Shown piece by piece: positions 32,508 through 39,320 of a stretch of DNA of 39,320 bases; position 1 is the first letter of the stretch; each line of letters opens with the position of its first letter. Under the pieces are notes generated by a model. It was not told the origin of the DNA. It saw only the letters and a program-made list of their open reading frames with translations, and searched no databases. Position numbers and translations under genes: made by a program. Source of the DNA: Demequina sp. (lineage in GTDB: Bacteria; Actinomycetota; Actinomycetes; Actinomycetales; Demequinaceae); NCBI RefSeq assembly GCF_016278775.1, contig NZ_JADQBF010000007.1, positions 1 through 39,320 of the forward strand, read 5' to 3'.

Positions 32508-33398
32508 CTAGCGAAGCTCGTGCTCGCGGCGCCGCGCATCGCGCCTGGCCAGCACGAACACGACCACCACGGCCGCCACCACGAGCGACACCAGGGTGAC
32601 CAACACGGGCGTGCCCCAGTCGGTGATGGCACTCGAGATGTCCCCCTGGATCCGGGAGGACCCCAACAGCACCTCATCGAGAGCGCGCACTCCGTAGCGC
32701 GGCAGGAGTTCCGCCAGCCCGTACACGATGACCCACAGCCCGGCGAGCACCATGATCACGCCGCCGGCACGCAGGATCGCTCCGGTGCGCTTGCGCAGCG
32801 CGCGCCCTACAGCTGCTCCGGCGAACGCGGCCGCGAGCGACACCATCAGCACCGCAGTTCCCATGCCAGCCCCGTAGATGACGAACGGGGCAACCGCGCC
32901 GACGGGATTGGAGGCGTCAAGCGACTGGGTGACGACCGCGAAGAACGGCGCGATGGTGCATGACAGCGAGGCAAGCGCAAAGGAGACGCCGTAGAGCACC
33001 TGGGACCACGCGTCGGCGCGGGGGGCGTGGCCCGCTACCGACCGGACGCGCAAACCGGGAATCTCGTGACCAAGGGCCATGGCCACGCCAAAGCCGATGA
33101 GCACGACACCCAGGGCGACGGTGACATAGGGCAAGTAAGGCAGCACCGATCCCTGCAGGGCCACGTTGACGGCCCCGAACAGCAGCCCAAAGCCCGTGAA
33201 GACCGCAACAAAGCCGGCGGTCATTGCCAAGCCGAACACGACGGCCCGCCGCAGCGACTGCGCTCTGGTGAGGCGGTCGTCGGCGCTGCCGGTGACGATC
33301 ACGGTGATGTAGGCGGGCAGCAGCGCAAAGCCGCATGGGTTGAAGGCGGCCACCGCGCCCAGCAGCAGCGCGAAGGCTGCAGAGGTGCCGTCGATCAC
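32508..33398 (-). CDS. CcdA/DsbD-type transmembrane electron transporter
   Basis: A 296-residue membrane protein of the CcdA/DsbD-beta family that carries electrons from cytoplasmic thioredoxin across the membrane. The redox cysteines are Cys22 (AFNPCGFALLPAY) and Cys147 (LASLSCTIAPF). About seven to eight helices are predicted, with a His-containing central cytoplasmic loop and a basic tail (RRDARRREHELR). The likely partners are the two thioredoxin-like lipoproteins encoded convergently just downstream. The start is GTG at 33398, overlapping the stop of the upstream membrane protein by one base (TAGTG). Confidence 0.9.
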   Translation of the reverse strand: MIDGTSAAFALLLGAVAAFNPCGFALLPAYITVIVTGSADDRLTRAQSLRRAVVFGLAMTAGFVAVFTGFGLLFGAVNVALQGSVLPYLPYVTVALGVVLIGFGVAMALGHEIPGLRVRSVAGHAPRADAWSQVLYGVSFALASLSCTIAPFFAVVTQSLDASNPVGAVAPFVIYGAGMGTAVLMVSLAAAFAGAAVGRALRKRTGAILRAGGVIMVLAGLWVIVYGLAELLPRYGVRALDEVLLGSSRIQGDISSAITDWGTPVLVTLVSLVVAAVVVVFVLARRDARRREHELR

Positions 33399-35917
33399 TA
33401 CAGTTCACCCTTCCTTTGCAGGAACCTCATGGCGAAGAATCCCAAAGGTATTCGTGCCCAGTAGCTCAGCAGACGGAAAAGCACCACAACAGATGCGGCA
33501 ATCTCCTTGGGCAGGCCGGCAGAAATGAGGCCGGCGGTGAGCGCGCCCTCGACGACGCCGAGGCCACCCGGGGTAGGAACGATGGCGCCCGCAGCGTTGC
33601 CGAGCAAGAACAGCACGGTCACGTCGATGAGCGGCAAACCCTGACCGAAGGCACGCAGGGTCGCGTCGAAGGCCCCCACGTACGCGACGGTGAGCAACAG
33701 GTTGCCGCCAATGCCAAGGGCGAGACGCCACGGCTGGCCCAACACTTGCGCGAGTCGCGGCCACGTCTGACGCATCATGGGTCGCAGGCGGCCCAGCGCC
33801 CACGACCGCACGCGCGGCACCACCATGGCCAAGGCGATCACCACAGCGGTGCCCACTACACCGATCAGCACGGAACTGGAAGGGAGCGCGGCCAGGGTGC
33901 CCTCTGAACCAGTGATGAGGGAGAGCGTCACCAGACCCACCACCGTCACCACCACGGCGCTGACCTGAACCAAGGCGACCGTCGCCACGGCGAGAGGCGC
34001 GGAGACCTTGCGGCGCGTCAGCAGGCGCATGTTGAGTGCGGCTGGGCCGACGCCAGCGGGAGCGGCAAGAGCAAGGTAGGCGGCCGCGACTTGTGCGAGA
34101 AGCGCCCTGTTCCATGGGAGCTTGATGGGCGAAAAGGCCATGAGGGCGACGGCGGCCCCGAAGAACGTCGTCATTGACCAGCCAAGCGCGACCAACAGCC
34201 ACCACGGGTTCGAGTCGCGCAGCACCTCCAGCACTTGCTCCGTGTTGAATGACGCGAACACCAAATAGGCGGCGAAGATGCCAGCCGCGATGGTGAGCAC
34301 CGTCCGCAGCCCAAAGCGCGCGATCTTCTCTGGTTCCACGTCCGCGTCTGGCAAGCGCTCGACGATCTCCTTGCGCAGCCCGCCCAGGTCGGCGGGAGAG
34401 GACTTCAGCGCCAACCGGGTGGAGCGGGGCAAGGCGATCGCCTGCAGCATCGGCGCGAATTGCTCGACGCCCTCGTCGCCAAGTGCCCTGAAGGCGGCGG
34501 CGACAGCGCGCTCGGCGCCGACGATGGGGGCCAACAGAGCGACCAATTGCGACCGGTCGATGCGCTTGGCAAGCTCGGAGGTCGCGACCTCACCGAGCTC
34601 CCAGCTGGTGAGCCATACGGTAGGGAGGTTGACCAACTCGTCGCGGCCCACCATGACGGTGTCGGCGCTGAGCGAGCGGTGGGAGATTCCCACGTGGTGG
34701 GCCTTGAGCACCTGCTCCCAGATGGCGTCGACCGTCTCGTCCGTGACGTCGTCTGGGTCGAGCTCTGACAAGGGTCGGGCGAACAGGGGTCGTTGGTAGA
34801 CGACGATCATGGTGTCGCGGGCCTGAGACATACCGAGCACGCGAGCCGTGTGCACGCCTGCACCGCGGGCGGCGTGAGACACCAGGGCCGTCGCTTCCGC
34901 CGAGTGGCGCAGGGACACGTCCGCGCGGGCATCGATGCCGCGAAGCCTGAGGGAGGACCAGAGCTTGGTGAGGAAGCCAGCCGCATGCTGGTCGGCGTCG
35001 AGCGCGACCACAATGAGGTGGTGGTTCTCCACGGTGGTGAGGGCGTACACCCTGCCGTGGCGGGTGCGACCGAGAGCGGTCGACAGTTCGTCGAGCTCTT
35101 CGCCAACGAGATCGGTCGTGGGGTCGGCACGCACCAGCCGCTTGGGGGTGAAGCCTGCACGCTCGATGCCCTCCACGAGCGAGTCGCCGTAGGCGCGGTC
35201 CGTCGTGGAGCCCAGCGTGTAGCGGAAGCCAAGCCCCGCCAGACGCCCCAACAGCACCGTGACGAGTGCGGCGGGCAACGTGACGATGCCGGAGATGACG
35301 GCCACTGCCAGCGCAGCCCAGAGGATGTTCCATGACACGGTGAGGGTGCGCCTGGTCCCTCGCCGTCCCGCGACCGTGAGCAGCGCCGCGACCCCCGCGA
35401 TGTAGACGGGGAGAGTCACTTGAGCGTCGTCTCCGAACCCGACGGACAGTGACCGCACCACGTCATCGGAGCCGACCGCGCGGGCGACATACACGGCGCC
35501 AATGGTGATCGCAAAACCTGCAACGGAAGCGCCGATTGCCTCGAGAATGCGGCGCGGTTCGCGACGCACCGCCAAGTCGATGATCACGGCGGCAGGCAAC
35601 ACCAGCGTGACGATGCCGGAAAACAGGTTGACGGGCGCCACGAGCAGGCGCTGCAGGATGCTGGAGACTTCCTGGACGTCGGTGGTGATGCCTTGAGTGG
35701 TGCTTTGCGCATACGCGCCGAGCAGCAGCACCATCACGATGGCGAGCGATACGCCCAACAGGCTGATGAGGTCCGCCATGCGGTGGACGCGCGTCTCTGG
35801 GTTGTCAACGATGTGCACGGCGCGCGGCGTGGTTCGCGGGTGCGAGGTCGGGGACCCGCCCGTGCCCTCGCTAGGGGAGGCGCCGCCGGGCGTAGCGGGT
35901 GGTGCGTCGGCGGCCAT
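33398..35917 (-). CDS. Lysylphosphatidylglycerol synthase-like membrane protein with internal pseudokinase domain
   Basis: An 839-residue protein. Residues 1-245 hold a disordered start and about six helices. Residues about 250-540 form a cytoplasmic kinase-like domain: GISHRSLSADTVMVG stands where HRD-x4-N is expected (Asp replaced by Ser) and WLTSWELGEVA where DFG is expected, so it should lack kinase activity. From about 560 a C-terminal bundle of seven or eight helices matches the LPG synthase/AglD2 (UPF0104) domain (PAGVGPAALNMRLL, IVPTPGGLGVVEGALTAGLI). There is no LysX/MprF transferase domain, so the lipid substrate is unknown. No Shine-Dalgarno sequence; TAGACT lies six bases before the ATG. 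The ccdA-type gene overlaps its stop. Confidence 0.85.
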   Translation of the reverse strand: MAADAPPATPGGASPSEGTGGSPTSHPRTTPRAVHIVDNPETRVHRMADLISLLGVSLAIVMVLLLGAYAQSTTQGITTDVQEVSSILQRLLVAPVNLFSGIVTLVLPAAVIIDLAVRREPRRILEAIGASVAGFAITIGAVYVARAVGSDDVVRSLSVGFGDDAQVTLPVYIAGVAALLTVAGRRGTRRTLTVSWNILWAALAVAVISGIVTLPAALVTVLLGRLAGLGFRYTLGSTTDRAYGDSLVEGIERAGFTPKRLVRADPTTDLVGEELDELSTALGRTRHGRVYALTTVENHHLIVVALDADQHAAGFLTKLWSSLRLRGIDARADVSLRHSAEATALVSHAARGAGVHTARVLGMSQARDTMIVVYQRPLFARPLSELDPDDVTDETVDAIWEQVLKAHHVGISHRSLSADTVMVGRDELVNLPTVWLTSWELGEVATSELAKRIDRSQLVALLAPIVGAERAVAAAFRALGDEGVEQFAPMLQAIALPRSTRLALKSSPADLGGLRKEIVERLPDADVEPEKIARFGLRTVLTIAAGIFAAYLVFASFNTEQVLEVLRDSNPWWLLVALGWSMTTFFGAAVALMAFSPIKLPWNRALLAQVAAAYLALAAPAGVGPAALNMRLLTRRKVSAPLAVATVALVQVSAVVVTVVGLVTLSLITGSEGTLAALPSSSVLIGVVGTAVVIALAMVVPRVRSWALGRLRPMMRQTWPRLAQVLGQPWRLALGIGGNLLLTVAYVGAFDATLRAFGQGLPLIDVTVLFLLGNAAGAIVPTPGGLGVVEGALTAGLISAGLPKEIAASVVVLFRLLSYWARIPLGFFAMRFLQRKGEL

Positions 35918-35923
35918 GAAGCG

Positions 35924-35929
35924 AGTCTA
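35924..35929 (-). promoter_or_regulatory. Predicted -10 element for a leaderless LPG-synthase-like transcript
   Basis: TAGACT on the minus strand, six bases before the ATG at 35917. Confidence 0.5.
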
Positions 35930-35986
35930 GGGCGGGGCAGCGCTCGTCGGCACTGTGCCTAGGCCCAGTGGCCGAATAGCCCCTCG

Positions 35987-36691
35987 CTACTGACTCCCCG
36001 CGGCACCCACGGCGAGCGTGTCTCCCACCGCCATCGCGCCGCGTGCCGCCACGTCGCAGCACACCCCGAGGTGACCGTCGCGTTGCTCTTCCAAGGGTTC
36101 CAACCATGACGCCGCGGTCCCCGAGCCGGACTGTGCCAGGTCGATGGTGCGATGGCGCCTGATGCGTGCGGCCACGTTGAGGTGGACTCCATCCGAGGTG
36201 AGGGTCGAGCCGATCCACCCCTCCTCTTCAAAGGGCTCTGACGTCTCGACGACGATATTGATGCGCAGACGCTGCGGGTTGGCATCCACGCCCAGTTCTC
36301 GCTCGCACCATTCCAACGTGGCGGTCCCGACGAGCGACACCGCGCCGTCGTCGATGTGGGGGATGTCGGTTTCGTGCGCCACGCGCACGTCGGCCCCCAG
36401 GGCGGCCGCGAGTGCCGCGTCCACTGCCGGGTTGCCGGCGTCTCCGATGCGACCGGAGGCGTCGGCAATGACCACCCGTCGACCTTCGGTGCGCGCCTCA
36501 AAGGCGAAGACGGCGTCGTATCGCACCAAGCGCTCAGTGTCGTGTCCCGAGGCGAGCCGGTTGGACTCATCCCGCACCGCGAAGATGCGATCCCCCGAGA
36601 TGCCGCGCGTCACGAGGTGGGCGACGGCAAGAGATTCGCCCCCCATCGACTTCACGGGGTAGCGGTGCAAAGACACAACGCGGTGGGTCAT
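35987..36691 (-). CDS. MOSC domain protein
   Basis: A 234-residue MOSC protein. The N-terminal beta-barrel segment starts THRVVSLHRYPVKSMGGESL, and the MOSC domain includes VSLVGTATLEWCERELGV, RLRINIVVET and HLGVCCDVAARGAMAVGD. The cysteine pair lies where many MOSC proteins carry a sulfur- or molybdenum-binding cysteine. Family members handle molybdenum cofactor or sulfur transfer; no ferredoxin domain is attached. The start at 36691 directly abuts GGGAGG, too close for normal ribosome binding, but TACGCT lies six bases upstream, so the mRNA is probably leaderless. It is divergent from the sigma factor gene. Confidence 0.9.
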   Translation of the reverse strand: MTHRVVSLHRYPVKSMGGESLAVAHLVTRGISGDRIFAVRDESNRLASGHDTERLVRYDAVFAFEARTEGRRVVIADASGRIGDAGNPAVDAALAAALGADVRVAHETDIPHIDDGAVSLVGTATLEWCERELGVDANPQRLRINIVVETSEPFEEEGWIGSTLTSDGVHLNVAARIRRHRTIDLAQSGSGTAASWLEPLEEQRDGHLGVCCDVAARGAMAVGDTLAVGAAGSQ

Positions 36692-36697
36692 CCTCCC

Positions 36698-36703
36698 AGC
36701 GTA
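36698..36703 (-). promoter_or_regulatory. Predicted -10 element for a leaderless MOSC transcript
   Basis: TACGCT on the minus strand, six bases before the ATG at 36691. On the plus strand TAGGGT at 36763-36768 is a candidate -10 element for the sigma gene. Confidence 0.45.
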
Positions 36704-36792
36704 CGTGGGTTCTCGTGGTGCAAGCGCGAGACCCCAACGAATCGCGGCCGTCACCTCGTTCTTAGGGTGACAATGATCGTCAAGGGGGTCTG

Positions 36793-37335
36793 ATGGCGCG
36801 CTGGGAGCCGATGCTCGAGCAGGTGATGCGCGAGCGCGCGCCGCGCCTGCTGGCATATGCGGCCATGCTCACTGGCGATGACGCCGAGGCCCACGACGTG
36901 CTGCAGGACGCCTTGGTCCGCAGCTTCTCCCGCGGGCGACGGTTCGACCACATCAACGCGGCGGAGTCGTATGTGCGTCAGGCGATCGGCAGCGTGGTGA
37001 TCGACAGATCCCGCAAGCGCAGGCCGGTGCCGCGCGCCCCGGAGGACCACTCGCATCAGCCAGCCCCCGTTGCTGATCGCGACGCCGTCATGGACGTGCG
37101 CCGGGCCCTGCGCGAGTTGAGCCCGCGCGAGCGCGCATGCATCGTGCTGCGCTTCTATGACGACCTCACCGTGCCGCAGATCGCCGCCCGGCTGAACCTC
37201 GCGGACGGCACCGTCAAGCGGTACCTGTCCGACGCATCGGCCCGGCTGGCCGAGATCTTGGGGACCGACGTCGAGTGGGACGACGGTCCGCACGTGGTGC
37301 GCGTGGTCGCGCACGCGGTGAAGGGAAAGAACTGA
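36793..37335 (+). CDS. ECF (SigE-type) RNA polymerase sigma factor
   Basis: A 180-residue sigma-70 family factor with only regions 2 and 4. Region 2 includes RLLAYAAMLTGDDAEAHDVL, the -10 recognition stretch and the AESYVRQAIGSVVIDRSRKR end. Region 4 has LSPRERACIVLRFYDDLTVP, then QIAARLNLADGTVKRYLSDA, the helix-turn-helix for -35 binding. AAGGGG precedes the ATG. The next gene, one base after the stop, encodes a membrane protein that is probably its anti-sigma partner. The stimulus is unknown. Confidence 0.93.
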   Translation: MARWEPMLEQVMRERAPRLLAYAAMLTGDDAEAHDVLQDALVRSFSRGRRFDHINAAESYVRQAIGSVVIDRSRKRRPVPRAPEDHSHQPAPVADRDAVMDVRRALRELSPRERACIVLRFYDDLTVPQIAARLNLADGTVKRYLSDASARLAEILGTDVEWDDGPHVVRVVAHAVKGKN

Positions 37336-37336
37336 C

Positions 37337-38527
37337 ATGGACGACTTCAGGGACCTCATGACGGCGCAGATGGACGATGCCACGGCGCGTTTTGCAGAGG
37401 AGGACTTCGCCGCCCTGTACGGGAGCGGGATCGTGGGCCGGGTGCGCAGGCGTCGGACCGTGCGTGCGGCGAGCGTGGGCGGCGGGACGATGCTCACGGC
37501 GGGGGCGCTCGCGCTTGCCGCGACACACCTGCCCATCAACCGTGCGGTCACCCCGGCTGGTAGCGGCGATTGCGCGACGCCGTGGCCGTCGGGCAGTAGC
37601 GCCCCGTACGCCCTGACGCACCGCTACGCCGACTACCTTCCAAATGGCGAGGAGGGTCCTTGGACCGTCGTTGATGGCTTCACCGGAGAACCGGTCTTCA
37701 CTGTGACAGCTCAGGACGCGGGCGAGACCTGGTTGGTCGCGTTTCCTAACGGTGAGACGTCGGTGGTGCCGTATTCGGGCGCCGGCGAGTTCACCGTGGA
37801 CGTGCCTGGCGGAGAACAGTTCGTCCTGGGGGTGACCGTCAACGATGGTGTGACTGAGATCAAGATCCTCGCACCGGCATCGTCAGGTGAATGCTTCGCA
37901 CCGAGCTCTCCGTCGACTGCATCTGCTGACCCCACTGAAACGGCATCGACCGCTGCAGAAGACGTCACCAGCCCGTTCCAGTGCGGCTTTGTGATGGACG
38001 TCCAAGGCCAGGAGTCAGACGTCCTCCACACCACTGGACTCGAGTGGGTGGAGCCCGCCGACTACGTCGCGTCCCAAGTTGAGATCTGGGGCTCCGCCAC
38101 CGACTTGCCTCAAGACCTGGGGACTCTTCCCATTCCACTGGTTGATCTGGTGGAGGGGTCGCGGTGGGAAACGTGGGGCGGCGCGGCAGGATTCGGCGAC
38201 CCTGTTGACGTTGACGTGTCGTCCGGCCCGATGCGGGTCACGGGATTTGGCTTTGTGAAGGTGAACGACGGCGTCGTGGTCGGCATACTCGATCCCGCCA
38301 CCCAAGAGCTCAATGTCAACCCGTGGTACGACGGCACCACCATCACGGTCGCGCTGCTCAACGCCGAAGAGGCCTTCATGCCATGCCAGGACCAGGGCGC
38401 CGGCATGAAGGAAGCCGAAACCTACTTTGTCGCGGGATCGAAGCTCGACGACGCCACGGGTCTACGCAGCGAGGGACCGTACTACGTGTGGCGGCTGCTC
38501 GATCAACAGAGACCTGTAGCGCCCTAG
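37337..38527 (+). CDS. Probable membrane anti-sigma partner with large extracytoplasmic domain
   Basis: A 396-residue protein starting one base after the sigma stop. A cytoplasmic N-terminus of about 40 residues (DDATARFAEEDFAALYGSGI) and a basic stop signal (GRVRRRRTVRAAS) precede one membrane helix (about residues 46-63). The remaining 330 residues lie outside, with a Ser/Thr/Pro/Ala-rich linker near 195-215 and six cysteines spread through the domain (for example GDCATP, GECFAP, FQCGFV, MPCQDQ). I infer an anti-sigma role from gene order and topology; no ZAS zinc motif is present. Its stop shares CTAG with the convergent CPBP gene. Confidence 0.8.
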   Translation: MDDFRDLMTAQMDDATARFAEEDFAALYGSGIVGRVRRRRTVRAASVGGGTMLTAGALALAATHLPINRAVTPAGSGDCATPWPSGSSAPYALTHRYADYLPNGEEGPWTVVDGFTGEPVFTVTAQDAGETWLVAFPNGETSVVPYSGAGEFTVDVPGGEQFVLGVTVNDGVTEIKILAPASSGECFAPSSPSTASADPTETASTAAEDVTSPFQCGFVMDVQGQESDVLHTTGLEWVEPADYVASQVEIWGSATDLPQDLGTLPIPLVDLVEGSRWETWGGAAGFGDPVDVDVSSGPMRVTGFGFVKVNDGVVVGILDPATQELNVNPWYDGTTITVALLNAEEAFMPCQDQGAGMKEAETYFVAGSKLDDATGLRSEGPYYVWRLLDQQRPVAP

Positions 38528-39320
38528 ACGTTGAGCCAATCGAGCACCGACTGTGGCGCGACCTCTGGCCCCACGAACGCGACCACGTCGATGAGCGAAT
38601 GTGCCGCGATCATGGGCAGCAGCCTGCCGGTGCGGTGGTAGGCCCACGCGAACACGAGCCCCATGACCACATTGCCCAGAGCCATCGGCCACCCTTGGTA
38701 GAGGTGGTAAGTACCGCGCAGCAAGGCCGACGTGATGAGGATGGCGGGAACCGACCACTTCAGGTCGCGCAACCGGGTCACGAGGTAGCCGACCACCAGC
38801 ACCTCTTCGAGGATGCCCCACGATGCGGCGGACATCAGCAGGATGGTCGCGGCCCACCATTGGTCGGGAAGGCCGGAGGTGTCCACTCGTACGGTCAGAT
38901 CCATGGCGCGGCCGATCGCGTAGAGGCCCACTCCGGGAAGCCCTATGAGGGCCGCCAATCCTGCACCCATCGCGAGGTCCTTGCCCCAGCGTCGGCCATT
39001 GCCGGCCAACCCCAAACGCCGCGCCCAACTGTGGCCGTACAGCGACAGCAGGTAGAGCGCCAGCAGCACGGGAACCAGCCGGAAGCCGATCGCGAGCACC
39101 TGGCGGATCAGGTCGATGTACTCGATCTCCGAGCGCGAGGGGTTGACGGACGCGGTTTGCTGGCCGATCGGCGCCTCGGCCTGGTAGCGCTCGATGAGTT
39201 CGATGATCGCCCACACCGCCGCTTCGCCGAGGCTGAGCGCGAAGACGATGATGATCTCGGCGCGGATGCGGCGCGGCGTCTCGGTGGGGACTGGGCCGGG
39301 GTCGTCGAGCGCGGGGGTGG
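38524..39320 (-). CDS. CPBP family intramembrane protease-like protein, 5' end cut by window edge
   Basis: The frame is open to the right edge. Reading back past the GTG at 39216 gives PRRIRAEIIIVFALSLGEAA, which is a first membrane helix, so the real start lies beyond 39320. The CPBP (CAAX protease / bacteriocin-processing) motifs are visible: motif 1 SWGILEEVLVVGYLVTRL with the Glu-Glu pair, motif 2 LLRGTYHLYQG with His, and motif 3 PMIAAHSLIDVVAFVG with His and Asp. About seven helices are seen. Substrates of bacterial members are mostly unknown. It ends in a CTAG shared with the anti-sigma gene. Confidence 0.88.
   Translation of the reverse strand, partial: TPALDDPGPVPTETPRRIRAEIIIVFALSLGEAAVWAIIELIERYQAEAPIGQQTASVNPSRSEIEYIDLIRQVLAIGFRLVPVLLALYLLSLYGHSWARRLGLAGNGRRWGKDLAMGAGLAALIGLPGVGLYAIGRAMDLTVRVDTSGLPDQWWAATILLMSAASWGILEEVLVVGYLVTRLRDLKWSVPAILITSALLRGTYHLYQGWPMALGNVVMGLVFAWAYHRTGRLLPMIAAHSLIDVVAFVGPEVAPQSVLDWLNV

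Overview
This is a GC-rich, gene-dense chromosomal segment from a Gram-positive actinobacterium. It most likely belongs to the Micrococcales, near Cellulomonadaceae or Demequinaceae. The evidence is the actinobacterial core order pseudokinase - murJ - DUF6049 - NUDIX - cca, a PadR/inositol-phosphate-synthase pair, the rpsF-ssb-rpsR-rplI-dnaB cluster, and a peptidoglycan cross-bridge locus built around a D-aspartate-ligase-like ATP-grasp enzyme. The taxonomic placement is inference. These core blocks often lie near the chromosomal origin in actinobacteria. No tRNA, rRNA, insertion sequence, prophage or CRISPR array was found.

Layout. Positions 1-5221 (minus strand) hold an overlapping cell-envelope operon: NUDIX hydrolase, a secreted/membrane DUF6049 protein, the lipid II flippase MurJ, and a kinase-like gene that runs off the left edge. 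Divergent from it are the CCA-adding enzyme and an acyltransferase-3 membrane protein (5354-8182), convergent with alanine dehydrogenase. An MFS exporter, a DUF805 protein and a LysE-type exporter follow. Positions 12263-15268 carry a tightly coupled four-gene cassette: two small helical proteins, a helical/transmembrane/alpha-beta-hydrolase fusion, and a downstream cytosolic protein. Its layout resembles type VII secretion lipase-toxin loci and it is the best candidate here for an undescribed system. An atypical SDR, then inositol-3-phosphate synthase and its PadR neighbour with paired operator-like palindromes, lead to a membrane protein of unknown function, a degenerate zinc-ribbon-like protein and a bifunctional penicillin-binding protein. 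The PBP gene overlaps a DegT-like aminotransferase gene. Facing it are a D-aspartate-ligase-like enzyme, a FemAB-type transferase and an aspartate/glutamate racemase. Together these suggest synthesis of a D-Asp-containing peptidoglycan cross-bridge.

Positions 26266-29695 are the ribosomal/replication cluster. It has a predicted S6:S18-type autoregulatory leader that sequesters the rpsF ribosome binding site, a terminator after rplI, and phased repeats plus a mini-ORF before dnaB. Then come a cupin, a nitrilase-family amidohydrolase, two tandem thioredoxin-like lipoproteins facing a CcdA-type electron transporter, a large LPG-synthase-like membrane protein with an internal pseudokinase domain, a MOSC protein, an ECF sigma factor with a probable membrane anti-sigma partner, and a CPBP-family membrane protein cut by the right edge.

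Two themes recur. Seven genes have a TANNNT hexamer placed so that transcription would start on or next to the start codon, which predicts leaderless mRNAs. Two separate genes join or pair a degenerate kinase domain with a membrane flippase or LPG-synthase-like protein.
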